Below, in pieces: positions 36,001 to 51,000 of a stretch of 64,000 bases of DNA; positions within the stretch are counted from its first letter, which is position 1; the number at the start of each line of letters is the position of its first letter. Origin of the DNA: Nepenthes gracilis. Lineage: Eukaryota > Streptophyta > Magnoliopsida > Caryophyllales > Nepenthaceae. The notes below the pieces were generated by a model. The model saw only the letters and a program-made list of their open reading frames with translations. It made no database searches and was not told the origin of the DNA. The stretch is from contig BSYO01000004.1 of NCBI GenBank assembly GCA_033239525.1, positions 7,345,410-7,409,409 of the forward strand, in the 5' to 3' direction. The translations under genes and the position numbers were made by a program.

Positions 36001-39000
36001 ATGTAGAAGGTTTTGTCTGCTTGTCTACTAGGTGATTGAAGTTGATTAAATTTGCTCTATGGCTTAGTTGCATTGGGGTTCAACATCAAGGTGATTGAAA
36101 GTTGCTATTGCTGAAGGATGCTCCTGTAACTCTTATCATTTCCGGAATTTTTGTCAACACTAGTATGCTTAATTGTATATGGATTTGATACTAAATTCTG
36201 AATTCGTCATTTATTTGGGAGGCTCATGAATAGGCCTTTGTCTGCTGTTTTTGAAAGAGTTGAGCACTACTTAATCGATTTTAATCTTGATCTGGCTTCA
36301 ACTTTTTTTGCATCACTGACTGTATAGAGTTTGGTTAATTGCATCTGGAGAGAGTAGAGTGCAGATTTGATCTGTTCCTGTGTTATGGGGTAAATAGAAA
36401 TTGTGGCTTCTATTGTAATTCTCTGTTTTTAGTTATTGTGCATGACTTGAATGCCTCATCTTACTTCTGTTCTCTTTTACGATGGCATCTTTTTTGCTTT
36501 TGTTCTATTGTTTACATTTTAATAAATGATTTTCCTATTTTGATATGCATTGTGAATAATTTCTTTATTTTATAAAATTTTTGAAATTGTGGCTTGTTTG
36601 CACAGGGTTCTCCTTTCTTTCCAGCTTCCTTCCATTCTAAGTTTAAGCAAATGTCAGCTTCATGATAGAAATTTATTGCCCTTTTGTGTTGGCCGCGGGG
36701 GGTGAAAGCAACATCAGAGGAAACAACACAGCCATTTGATTTCAAATGAGGGATCTTGCAGAGCTTCTCATTCTATCCATTTTAGCGTCATAACAATTTG
36801 GTGGTTTTCCAAGGCATGAGCAAGTTCTCATCATTCTCTATCAACTTGCGAAGAAGGGTGCCTTAGTCATCCTTCTGCTTGAAGGAAACTAGTTCCAATA
36901 GTTGAATAATAGGAAACCAATCAGTCCTGTGGAAGTTTCCTTCTTTAGATGCAAATATAAATAATGGGCTATGTAGTATTCCAGATTTTATGTTTTGGCT
37001 GTTCATTAAATATAACCCATGTTAATGTAGGGTGCGGTTGCAGTATTCATAAGAGAACAGTTTCTTTGGGAATCCTCATGTTTATGTGGATATACGCCTG
37101 TGTAAATGCATTGCTATTTGTGTAGCTGTATAATATCTGCTCATCCTTATCTTTTGCTCCTTTCTTTTTCTTATCATGCTTTCTTGTTCTATTAAAGGCA
37201 GTGTTTTGCATTGAGATTGATATTTTTTTTTGGGCGGGAGGGGGTTGGTGTTGGGGTTCAAGAATGGATGTGCAGCCACCATTATTCATATTATAATATG
37301 CATATTACACACAGACTGTCTCTTAATTGCTGTGTGTGCCTTGTAATGAATGTATTTTTTATTAGGCAACATGGAATGAAATATCATCGATATATATATC
37401 CATATCTGGCCCTTCGATATTGATATTTTCTAATACCACAAAAAATATGCCAATTGCCTATCAATTTACAATTCGTAGAAAATTTTTTGCGTCTGATATA
37501 TTTAACATTAATATGTACTGTTCAATATATTCAATATTGATATGACCCCGACCAATACTGATTTTAGTGATCATTCTAAGTTGCTTATTTTCTTTTTCCA
37601 GACAACAGCCTCAAAAAGTGGTGCCTTACGCCATGATATCCATTATTGGCTGGGTAAAGATACATCCCAAGTAAGTTTTTTTGTATATGAGGCTTTTCCG
37701 TTGCTTGATATCCTGGTGTATGTTTTGATTCTGAGGGCCAGGATTCTGACTAAATAGGATGAAGCTGGTGCTGCAGCCATTAAAACAGTAGAATTAGATG
37801 CTGCTCTTGGAGGTCGTGCTGTCCAGTACCGTGAAGTGCAGGGCCATGAAACTGAGAAGTTCCTTTCATGTTTTAAACCATGCATTATACCGCAGGAAGG
37901 TGGAGTGGCATCTGGATTTAAACACCATGAAGCAGAAGAATATAAGACATGTTTGTATGTCTGCAGAGGAAAGCATGTTGTTCATGTAAAAGAGGCAAGT
38001 TTGAAAGCTTCTGTGATCTGCTGATTAATCTAGTGGTAGATGTGGAAATTGTTCTACTATTTCTCCCCATCTTTCACTACATCCTTTCTTCCATCTGCCC
38101 ATCAATACCTCTCTCTATATCTATCTCAGGTGAGCTTGATTTTGTGGGTTTTTTTTTTTTTAATTTTCTTTTCTATTATTGCAGGTCCCTTTTGCCCGAT
38201 CCTCACTCAATCATGATGACATATTTATCCTGGACACAGAATCAAAAATTTTTCAATTTAATGGTTCTGGCTCTTCCATTCAAGAAAGAGCTAAAGCATT
38301 AGAGGTAGTCCAGTACATTAAAGATACCTATCATCAAGGGAAATGTGATGTAGCTGCTATAGGTAAGGGGATTGATTGACATAGAGAGAAAATATTGCAC
38401 TATAGTCACTGCCTCTGTTTTGACCTTATTTTCTTTCTCTATAGAGGATGGAAAATTAATGGCTGATGCTGAAACTGGTGAATTCTGGAGTTTCTTTGGT
38501 GGCTTTGCTCCACTGCCTAGGAAGACAGTGAATGAAGTGGATAAGGCTTCTGATGTTCTTCCTGCTAAGCTGTTTCGGTAATATGGATTTTCTCTTTTGC
38601 TACTCGCTTATGGTTATTTGGTTCCCTCTCATATGTATATGATATTTTTGTAAATGATAACTTAATGCCTATCCATGTAAGTGTATTTTTGTTCCCTCAG
38701 ATTCAGCAACTGCTGATACTGTCCTAGAAAAGGGTTGGTGTATTATTATTATTTTTTTTTGGGGGGGGGGGTGGGGAGGGGGGATAAATTGATGGTATGA
38801 ACTTCCTTTGGACATGGTTATACATTATGATAGCATCTTTGATATCTGTGCTCTGATCAGATAAAATATCTGTTTGGTTTACAAAGTGTTGAGAAGGGTC
38901 AGGCAGAGGTGATGGAAGCTGAATCTTTGGTGAAGGATTTGCTAGATACCAATAAATGCTATATCCTAGACTGTGGGGCAGAAGTTTTTGTCTGGATGGG

Positions 39001-42000
39001 GAGAAATACGTCTCTTGATCAAAGAAAAGATGCAAGTGGAGCAGCAGAAGTAACTTTTAGACCCTGAAATCAATTTTTATTTTTTTTAATTTTGACATCA
39101 ACTTCTAAGCACTTTTTAATTGAACAGGAATTGCTTCGTACCCTTGGTCGACCAAAGTCTCATGTAATACGTGTGATGGAAGGATTTGAGACGGTGTCTT
39201 TCCGTTCAAACTTTGATGCCTGGCCTCAGACTACTGAAGTTGCTGCATCCGAGGATGGTAGGGGGAAGGTTGCTGGTCAGTATCTCAAAAGTTATACTGC
39301 TGTTCTCTCTTCTTTATGAATATCCACAAAATTCGGTTAATGATCCCATGAAACTGCTGGGTACTCTAAAAATTACTGTTGTATATTCTGAACCATACCA
39401 TCACATGATCACATTTATGGGCAACCCAATGCATGATGTTCTAAAAATAAATTTTCCTTCCATCTGATTACAGATGGACTATTTATGTGGTTTGAACTTT
39501 GAATGTTGATGCATAGTGTTTAGTGACCTTTAGGTCATAATAGGGCAACTTTTGCAGCAAGACTTGTCAGCCTTTCTTGCTAATTTTGTTGGTGATACTC
39601 TGTGTTTCCAGCTTTTCTCAAACGGCAGGGGGTTCATGTGAAGGGTCTTTTGAAAGCTGCTCCTATAAAAGAAGAGCCTCAACCTCACATTGATTGCACT
39701 GGAAATTTGCAGGTATTCTTCACAATGACATTATTATAGACATTAAGGCTAACAAGTCCTATTCTCTTTTTAAGTTTCAGAAGCTTAAAGTGAATCTGGA
39801 TTAACTAATCAAGTTAACAGGGGCCATAGAATATATTCTGAGGCAGTAGACATCTAATTCCTGAGGATAACAGTTAATAACTTCTTTAAGATCACTGTGG
39901 CCCGGTCTACTATTCTCAGATGTTGCATAGACTTTTCAAAGTGGACTTGACATTGCTGACACCTTGGGCTATAGCTTCAACATTTTGTCCTTAATTAAAT
40001 GTACATTTAAGGCAAAGAGGAATGGTGAAACTTATTTTACTTGAAACCTAAGGATATCATTTATGATTAGGTTGACTCTGTTGGAAGTGCCAGGTTCTTT
40101 GCATGTTTTTATCTACTTTACATGTTTTTATCTACTCAGTGAGGACAAATGAAAATGCAGTTGTCTTAGATTTTATAACAAAGAGATAATATGGATCAGT
40201 CACCAGACTAATCACTGTCGTACATGCACCCTGCTGCTTGGTAATACTAAATGCAAAATTCTGAGTTGTCATGTCATTTTTGGCAAACAGAAACATAATC
40301 TGAAATGATGTTAGTGACGGGGTATCAACTAAGAAAATCATTGAAATTTGTTTGTAATGACTATAACAAACCATGATTTTTTATCCTGCATGAGAAACAT
40401 TAAGCAAGAATATGTAATCTAAGACAACCTGTGAGTATCATTTGTAATTCATCTAAAAGGACATATGAAAAAACATTCAAGTAGTAGAGAAAATCTTGTT
40501 ACCTATGAGAATGTTAATAAATTAAATTTTCAGCAAACTATTTATTTATGCTTAAAAAAACTCCTTTGGGCCATGCAAAGGAAGTTCCTTGTACTTGTTT
40601 GCTTGTTCACTCAGTCACTCTGTCCATCATAACAAGGGGAGCTGCAATGTAATCAAAAACCTTGCGTACAACTTAATCTTACTGATGTAGGATCAACACT
40701 CACACTTGTTTACAGAACATTGAAGTCTGAAATTAAGAGAGCCAGCTCCTACTATTCGTTATCGACTCTTGAGTGATGTAATTGAATTCCACTGTTGAGT
40801 GTGTCAATCATATGATGAGCAGTACAGGTTTTCTACTATTGAGAAACTGCACGGACAACTAAGAGACTCTATTGATCTATGTATGTGCTGCCAGCTTGTG
40901 ACAGTTCTATCCTTGCTTTTTACCATCAACAATCAAGATTTTCCACTATAGTCATTCTGATTAAAAGGGAACAGTTTATGAAAGCATTACTTACCTTTCC
41001 TTTCTGGATTGAAAAGTAATCAGCTTCAAGCATGCGAAATTTAATTGTAATCCTTGAAAAAGTAAAACAAATAAAGCTGTTAACAGGGGAAGAAAAGAGT
41101 TTAGTAGTAGATACCTTGATAATTTGTGCACACATACGGAGACTCAGAGAGCATACCACTTATTTTAAGGTGCTTAAGACATTCCTCAGGTTAAACAAAA
41201 CAATTTTGCTTTGATCTTTGTGATGCTTGAAATAGCATTTTCTGTCACAAATTAGGTTTGCTATTACTCTTCGGTTTCTCTAGTATTTGAGTTCAGGAGT
41301 AACTGTCATTTGGTTCAGTTCCTATTTACTTTGTTTTTTTCTAGTCTCAGCTTATAATTTTTATGTTGTACAGGTCTGGCGAGTAAATGGGAATGAGAAG
41401 ATACCCCTTCCAGCTTCTGATCAGTCAAAATTCTATAGTGGAGATTGCTACATTTTCCAGTATTCATATCCAGGGGATGATAAGGAGGAATACCTTATAG
41501 GGACATGGTTTGGAAAGCAGAGTGTCGAGGTAACTAGTTTTTTGCTATGTTACTGTTAAATAATTTTATGTTTTTATATTTTTTTGAATCCTGATTTTTT
41601 CTAGATTATAACTAGATATTTGAAAAATGTGTTAGCTATTGGTAGAATATCATTTGGAATGCTTTCCTTATTATGTTTCTGGATTATATAATTTCACAGC
41701 TTATACTTAGTTATTATTAATTCAATACAGTCAGCTTTATTCATGAAATGGAAATAGTCTTTCGTTGTTTGATCCATCTCATACAAATGTCTTCTGCTGG
41801 TGGCGGACAGCTAGCCTTTTGGTGTTACCTGTAGGATCTCACCCAAATTTCATTATTTGTGATGTGTTCTCTGTTTCTTTCTTTTGCTAGTACCTTTTAT
41901 TACCCCTGCGGTCGCATGAGGACCTCAAATATTCTTGAGGATTTCTCATGGGTTACATTGAACAATTGTGTGAACAAGAAACAATGCAAAAGAGTCCCTG

Positions 42001-45000
42001 TTACAATTTCATGATTAATCTCGTAACGGTGCAATGAATAATGTCCCATGAACAGTGCACGTGATTGGTCCGTGAGCAGGTTGCTGCTATCTGTTCTGCT
42101 CTATTTCCTTGTTGCTCTAGATTTTACATGTTCAGGATAGTGTATGTACTAGTGTTCATTGCAAGAGACTGCACACACCAGAGTTCATTTGATAGTATTG
42201 GATTTTAATTTCAGTTGCAGGAGATTTCACATGCCTATGTTCATGTTATATTAGCGTTGGTTTTGATTTCTATTTGTAGGTAATTATGGATGTTTCTTTT
42301 GTTTAATCTGTTTCAGTATCTTGCTCCATTGAGTTTTGATTTCTGTTCACAAATAGTTATGATGTTCCTTCAAGAGAAGAGATTGTTAAGAATAGATCTT
42401 TGCTTCACCATATCTTTGCTTGCTGGAATTGTAAATTAATTTCCTAACATAAGCTGGTGTCTATAATCTACCTTAAATTTAAGAGAATGTTAAAGAATAT
42501 TATGTTTTAGATTTGTTTAGATCATTTTCCAGCTCTCTCTAAATTATATCAAGTTTTTTGGAACTATATTTGAATTAATTATGGGTAAAAGATCTTTTGG
42601 GATGCTTTTCTTATTCAAGTTTTTGTCTATAAAGTCCTCTTGTATTGTTATGATTAATTAATTCAGTTAAATATAATCAACTTTATTCTTAATAGTTATA
42701 ATGTCTATGTTTCTATATGTTAATTATGCAAGCGAGTTAAATATTAGGTATCCTATGATAAAGCAACAAAATAGTGACCTAGGGAGTTTTATTACTAGGA
42801 AGCAGCATTTTGCTGATGATTATGTCATGTTCATTGCCAGCATATAATAGGATCTCCACCTTCCCTTGTGCTTTATTTTCTTATTGGTCAATAGGATTTT
42901 GTTTTTTAGCCCAAGGACGTACAACAAAAGTTTATGCCCCACTAAGTGGAGTAGGCTATATGAATTTGCTTTAGCCATTTCCTTTGATTTATTGCAACAT
43001 CTTCTGATAGTATAAATAATTTTAGATTCTCTTTGTCACAATACTCTATTTTTCTAGGTCTGCTTATTTTTTTTTCTTTCTTTTAACCACAAATAACTCA
43101 TATTTTTTCATAGATGCTTCGTTTGGCTAACATATTAAGTGTTTGAATCACCTTAAACATTTTTTTCTCATTTTATCTTCTATAAATATTAGTTTTAAAC
43201 GTTCACAATTGTCATTTTTTCCTTATCTTATTTTTTATTGTGAGTACTCTTTTATTTTAGTATTCTTATCTCTACAACACTTAATTTTTATATTTGTTAT
43301 TTGATTGACCAACTTTTTGATAAATATAGTGAGTCTAATAGTCATCTTATAAATTTTTTCTTTTAGTTAGGGTATTGAAATATAACTGCGAGACTTGGGA
43401 ATTCATAAATTGATGAAAAGAGCGTGACTTGTCTTTCTACCCAAGAACAAGAAGAGTAAGAATATGGTTTGGACACCTAAATGGTAGTCAGATGATATCC
43501 TTGTGAGAATAAGTGATTGGCGAGGTTAGAGGTTTGGAGATGTAGGTCTAGAAAAACTCAAAGTGAAGTGGTAAATAAGGTTTACTTTTTTGCTTCAACT
43601 TTTGGAGGATGTTGCTTGAAACATAGTGGATTGGCTGAGGGGGTTCATGTATAGACACAACATTGTAAGACTTAAACTTTGTTTTCGGTTAGATTTCTTG
43701 ATATTTTTCTGGGTAAATGATTGTGCTCAGTATCTTCTGGACAAGGGCTTGACAATGGTTGATTCCACAGTACATGATGCAAAAATTGGCAAAGCCATAA
43801 AGACATTAGGAAGATTCATGCTTGAACTCCAGCTTCATGTGGACCTAGTGTTGATTGACAGTTTGCTAGAAGTTATTTCTCTGTAATTGAGGAGAGAAAG
43901 AGAATAAATCATTGGTCCCTTTGGGCAAGAATAATGTTCTTGTGCCACCTTATACGCTTCCAAACCATAGACATGCTTATGTGAATCCATGCATTTGAGT
44001 AGTGTAATTGGCTTAAAGCCATAGTTGGGTGGTTTACAGTTTTCGTCCCTCTATTTATTTACCAGAGTGGTATTTCTCGTCATACAGAAGGAAAGATCTT
44101 CAGCGATAACCCTGGTTAGCAAGATGGTAGAATCTATGAAGTTCTTGGCTTCTCAGGTAACATAACAGATTTTGCAGCTGTTTTGGTGTTATGGAATTGT
44201 CTTCTAATATTTTTTTGAGCATGAATCTGCAGGCTCGTATATATGAAGGAAGTGAGCCGATCCAGTTTTTTGCTATCTTCCAAAGCTTTATGGTTTTCAA
44301 GGTGTGTCAGAACTTAGATTACCAAGTAAACTGAACATTTTCTGGACTTAAAAAGTGTTGTGTCTTTAATTGGTGATGGCAATATTTACGTGAAATGTGC
44401 CAGGGTGGACTTAGTGAAGGTTACAAAAAGTACATTGCAGAGAAGGAAATCCCAGATGATACATATTCAAAGGATGGTGTTGCACTTTTCCGAGTCCAGG
44501 GCTCTGGCCCTGATAATATGCAAGCCATTCAAGTTGAACCTGTGTGTCCCATTTCTTATTCCCTGTAGGAAATCATTCAATTTATTACATGTTCATGATC
44601 AGGATTTCTTTTTGATGTTATAATCATTACAATACCTTGAAATATCTCCCTTCAATGTTTATGTGCTTTATCCAACTCTTGGGACATTAGAAGTTTTCCA
44701 TTCTTTAAGCATCCAGTGTTGACAGTGTTTAGGGCTGCCCTAAAATGGTAATATGGGTAAGAATCTGGAAGGGGTGAAGTTATGTTGTGGACTTATTTTA
44801 AACGAATTGCTTTAGTGATCATTATAAGAGACCACAAGAATAAAGGAGGTATTTGGACAACGATTCCTTATGTGACATGGATGTACAAAAAAAAATACCT
44901 TTGTGTCTTCCAAATGGGTTGGTCTTGTCATTCTGTTTGGTCCTCAATAATTCTTGTGATGGGGTCACATCAATGAGGAAGGACTGTGGTGGGACTTGGG

Positions 45001-48000
45001 GAAGCCTAGGTAATCGTATAACATACTAAAGACATATATTTTGAGAGGAGAAAAATTAACCTCCACCAAGTATATTGATGGATGGGTGAAATTGGCTTTT
45101 AGGCAAATGATAGCACATAGGGGCAGTGTTGCAAGCCATTTCATCCAAGAAAGAGAATTTTGGTTAAGAGAATAATGAGGTCGTTTAGCTATAATGTGCA
45201 AAAACATCTGATAAAGAGGAGCTATAGAACATTGGAGTGAAGTGAGCTTATATACTGTTAATGGATATCACTACCAACCCCTTCGTTTAATATGACTAAA
45301 TATCTAGATACATGCATGTCTTAACAGATATTTAATGGGGTATTATTTGCTGGCTGATCATAATGCTATGGTGCTTCTTTGAGCTTGAACTGCTATTATA
45401 TTCTTATTGATGTTTTAGGATCTTCAATTTCTCTTATTATTATATTAGTTTCTCATGCTCCTCATATCATTATAGATTCTAATTGTTCTAAAAGGTTTAA
45501 TCAGGTTTCGTCATCGTTAAATTCTTCCTATTGCTATATACTACATAGTGGCTCCACTGTATATATGTGGTCTGGAAGCCTTATAACAGCAGAGGACCAG
45601 GAGCTTGCAGAGAGGCAATTGGATATCATCAAGGTCTGACCTCAATGCCTCACTCTTTCTGCCTGATTGCTTGCCTATCCCCTCTCTCTTTCTGTAGCTT
45701 ATGGCCTTGTGCATGTGCAAGGTTTTCATTTTGGGAAAGATAATTTATTTGCATCATATCTATGCTTTATGTTCTTTGGAATTTATCTCTAATGAATTTG
45801 ATTGAAGTTGGTCTGCTTATTTGTGATGTTAGTGAAGGTTTTCTCATTCTTTTTTTTGGGTGGTGGTTGTTTATTCCTTTTTTTTTGGGAGGGGGGGGGG
45901 AAGTTGTGGCACCAGTTAATGAGGCATTTGGTTGGGAAGTTCATTGACCTTTTTGTCTGAATTTTTACTTATCCCCCCACCCAAAAAAAAAAAAAAAGGA
46001 TTCAGTCTGAAGTTTTCGTCAGTGAGTATTATGGCTATATTTCTCTATCACCAAATTGTTAATGTTAGTAGTTTTTGTCACCTTTCTGCAGCCAAATTTG
46101 CAATGCAAACTGCAAAAAGAAGGCTCTGAATCAGAGCAATTTTGGGATTTGCTTGGAGGAAAAACAGAGTACCCCAGCCAGAAGATTGGAAAGGATGCTG
46201 AAAGTGATCCTCACTTATTCGCATGCACCTTTTCAAATGGTCTTAAGAACATTCCTCCTGTTATTTCTGATTTTGTCTTATCTTGCTCACCATATTTAAT
46301 GCTAAGCTGATTCTTCTTTTCTCCTTCCCTTCAATCAATTGGTTCCCTCAACTTCATTCTGATCTGCAGGAGATTTGAAGGTGTGTACTTTTCTTTATCA
46401 CAATTATATTGTTTGTGAGGCCATAATATTCACAGTGCAATGCTGAATAAATTTTCTATTGTGCTTAATAAATTAGGTACCTGTGAAAAGGAGGTGCAGG
46501 AGAATTTGGCATTTTTATGATTTCCTTTTAATTCATTTGGTATTGGTCTTCTATATATGCCTTCCAATACACCAAACTCTCTACTAATAACATGCTATCT
46601 AATAAATGTGGTGGTTGATGACTTCACCAGCTTCCCTTGCATGCATAGGGAGAATGATTTGGTGTGGTGATAAATACCAAATGAATAAAGTCTTGTCTCA
46701 TGCCAAGTCCTTACAGAGCATTGCCAAGTCCTTACAGTGTTAATTCTTCACCATATGATGTGGATGTGTGTTTAAAAATAAACTGAAATTTGGATTGATA
46801 GAGATAACAGAAAATAAAGTATAAAAGTCAGTAAAACACTCGTCCTGTAAGGGGACTCACCCACTTTTGGTAGTCCACTTTGGGAATCACTGAACCCAAG
46901 TGTTGGGAATCACTTACCAATGAAGTCTTACTACTCTTGATTAAGGAGGAAAACTCAATTTTAATTAAACTTAGCCTACCTAATTCTAAGGATGAAGCTG
47001 ACTTAAATAAAAACTAGGACTAAGTGGGTCTGTGGAGATAAGGACTAACTGCTGATCATAATATTTGACTTTAGTTCTTAAGGACTCTTGGTTGTGGGAA
47101 GTAAGGTTCTGGGAAAGCGTTTACAGCCACTGGAAAGATGTGCTTTGCCACCACAGGGAGACGAGATTTTTTGTTGCCTGGAAAATGAAATCCTCTCAAG
47201 ACTTGTTCACTAGTAGTTGTGATTATTAGTGCCAACCTGAGGCTGTGGTTCATGCTTGAGCTGTCTGGGTTGGTCGGGTCGTGCGCGGGGTCTGGTTCTG
47301 CATTATTAAGGGTTGGAACTACATCACCAAAGGAATTTTGAATGATTGTTGTGCCACCCAGAGTGAGTGCTTGAAAAGGATTAGGGAATCCCTAATCTCA
47401 ACAAGTTGCAACTCTTTTTTAAAAATGTGGAAGTAAAACACATGAAAATATACAATACGGGTAAAGTATACTCAGATCTAAATATTAATTAAACAAATAT
47501 GTACAGTAAATAATAAATAAAGATGATGAGATTTATGGTAATGAAAGAAAACCTTGATAACCACAATTATTAAGTAAAATCTTTTGGACTTCTACAATCA
47601 GTGAAAACAATATATTAAGAAAGTCAACTTACAATTCGGGTGATACAGACGTATTAAATATTAGCCAACTTACTTTCGACCTATGACCCTTACCAAAGAA
47701 GTTCTTGGATTTTTCTTTAGTGGTGGAACTGAACACCCTTTGGTTTTTTTGTCGATCTTGCTTCACGAGCTGTAAAATTTTCGCACACCATTGGATTCCA
47801 ATTTTTAGGCTACCGATGAAGACTATCAAGCAGGAATAGGTGTGTATAGTAAGGGAGCATTATAGAAGAATGTGGAATGAGAAAGCCTTATCATTAAAGC
47901 TCAAGAATAAATTAATGGTTTTCTCAAAAGAGGCTATTCACAAGCAATCAAGAAGAGTTTTGAAAGCAGCTGCTTTTCCCTTAATTTTCAATGTCTCATT

Positions 48001-51000
48001 AAATTGTGAAAGGGAGATATTTATAAAGATGGTGGAAAATTATGTTAAAAATATGCAGCAAGAAGTTCGCGCATCAGCAAACATGTGGCGCATAAACGCA
48101 CGTAAGGTGTGGAAGGTAAAATAATGGGTCCAAGCCCCTTTGCATGTGCGCTGTTTGAGCGCACATCAGGTGCAGACAATCTATGTAAATTGTGCTCATG
48201 TGCTAATCAGGCATACATTGGGCGTGAGCAATTTGGATAAAACACACGTGTGCACGACTTGGGTGCACATCAAGTGTCAGTAATTTGGACAAAATGCGCA
48301 CATGCGTGAATCAAGCGCAATTCAGGTGTAGATAATGAGAGTTATGCATTTGTGAGCATCTGGCGTGTATCAGGCATGGATCTTCATGATAATTGATAAT
48401 AATCCAAAAATATATTCGACCCAGTTATGAAATGTGCCAACACAAAATATTCCTAACAACATAAAGTGCGTCTGGACATGCTTGGAAAGATCTTGCTAAT
48501 TGATGCCAAGCAGAAGTGCAAGGAATTGTTAATTTCATTTAGTAGTGTGGGTTTTGATTATTACATTTGAATTATTTTGTGTTTGGGTCTTACTGCATAA
48601 TATTAGAGCTTTTTGTCTTGATTCTGGAAATTTTTGAAAGAAGAATGTCCTATGACATTAGCACTTTGGTGACTTTTAATGGCACTCATGGAAGGAACAG
48701 AGATGTTCTTTTAGTGATTTGAGATGAGTGTTTAGGATTAGGTACTTATCATATGTTGAAATGCCTCTAAAAGCAGGTGTGAGGGTATTTTGCTTTGCCA
48801 TTGCTGACATCCTGTTGCGGCAGCTTGCTAACCCTCATCTGTATGGGTTTTGAATCAAATCATATGTTACTCTTTTTTCTGGGTGTGACTACGTGTGTAG
48901 AGTTGTTCTGTGAAATTAGTTAATATGTTATTTGCTGATCTAGAATTACCAAGTTTGATGATCCTTAATGCAGTCAGGTGAACCAGGTACCTTGAGTTAT
49001 ACTGCTAGGAGAGCACTTTCTAGGACCAATAAGGGTTATTGTCATAATGTGAGGGTTAAGTGTTGTGAATGGTGCTGATTATTGGTCTCTGACAAGACTT
49101 TTATGACAGCAGTTGATGAACTTCCTGGTTCTTTACTTCAGGGTTAAGGTTTATTGGAAGTTATTATGGTATTATCTTAAATACTGTAAGAAAAACATTT
49201 GTTTTCTTCTGATAGTGGTGCTAAAGCTAGATGAGGTAGAAGTATAAGAAGAAGACAAAGAAACAGGAAGAGATTGAGGGAGAAATATTTTACCAGGCAC
49301 TTACCAAGGCCTAGAATTATTTGGAGTTATTGAATCTGTTGATTTAGGTGATAGTGTGATAGTCCTGCGGTAATTTTTTTTTATATTACAAATAATCCTT
49401 TAGTTTTCTTTACAAGTATCATATTTATGTAAAGATGACAATGGGTTCTATCAGAAATTTTTTAGTGTTGTGGTTGTTTAATATGATCAGACAACATACA
49501 AGAAAAATATAGCCTGTAGCCTACCATACAGTACCTTATGAATTATGATTGACACTTATGGATTAATGTCGTTACTTTCATGGGGGAGAATTTTCTGGAT
49601 TCTCAATGAAGGGACTGAGCAAAGTCTTTATATAATTAGCTCAGCCACACTACACCTGTGATGTAGACAGTTTGGCTATTTGTGTGGACAAGAAGAAGGC
49701 TTGCCCAAACCATTTTGCTTTCTTCAGCAGGGAAAATGCACCACATCTTGCATCATTGCATGGGCTCTTAAAAGAATGTTGTTAGGCAAATTAAGACAGT
49801 TTTTTTGGAGTGTTGCATTTTCTTCTTCCAGTACATGGGTCAAAGTTCAATTATTATTGCAGGTGAAAGAAATATTCAACTTCACCCAGGATGACTTGAT
49901 GACTGAAGACGTATGTATCCTGGACTGTCACTGCGACATTTTTGTTTGGGTTGGACAACAGGTGGACTCCAAGACCAGAATGCAAGCTTTGACCATTGGG
50001 GAGGTACAAATTTTTGAATTCCTGGGGTTAAGATGGTGGTCCACCTTACTGCAAACCACTGATATTGATAGAAACTGTGCTATAAATTTATTTAATGAGA
50101 ATAGTTCTTCATTTGTTTTATGCTGGTCCACATTGGCAAAAGTTTCCTGAACCCATTGTGCCTTTATTTTTAAATAATTTAGCTTTGCTGGATATCCATG
50201 GGTTGCAGATTGCTGAAACCATATGGTTATTGTCTAATGTAGCTTATCTAACACCCTACTACCACTACAACGGTTACAACTTTTTAATTCCTTGGTTTGC
50301 GTTTTGGGTAACAATTTTTTTACTGTGTTTTTTCCAGTAGCTCCCTGTGAAAGCCATCTATTAGTATTTTGATTGTGGATTGATGGGACTAATTATGACT
50401 GACACTCTTTATTTTCAACAGAAATTTCTAGAACGAGATTTTCTTTTTGAGAAACTCTCTCGTCAAGCTCCCGTATATGTTTGCATGGAAGGGAGTGAAC
50501 CTCCCTTCTTCACTCGCTTCTTTTCCTGGGATTCTGCTAAATCCGCTGTAAGTCATATTATAATATTTTGCACCATGAAGTGACATCGTGAACTGAAAGT
50601 TTAATCATGTCTTACTGATTTATCCGGGTCAGATGCTTGGAAATTCATTCCAAAGGAGACTAGCAATAGTGAAGAATGGAGGAACTCCCATCCAAGATGT
50701 AAGAATTTTCTGCTTGTATATCATATTTGGAAAATTTTATTTTCAATATATGTTAGAAGAGTAGTATCATTGCCATTAATTCATGTGTTATTCAAATTCT
50801 CAATATTAAAAGGGGGCCAAATTGAATAGTTTATATCCCTTGGTACTTTAGATCTTTTGTTAGGTTTGCTATGATGAGGTTGCTTTAATTGAATCCATTA
50901 AATGCTAAATTACATGTAATCAGGTTCAGGAACTATTAAACTGTGTAATCACGTTCATTATCACATATTAGGCAGTCTCTGCCTATTCCTATTGATTCGC

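Noticed and set aside
38697..38735. Possible extra villin exon after a CCTCAG acceptor
   Set aside because: No donor in phase follows, and the exon starting at 38887 joins 38577 directly with the expected LFRVEKGQ sequence.
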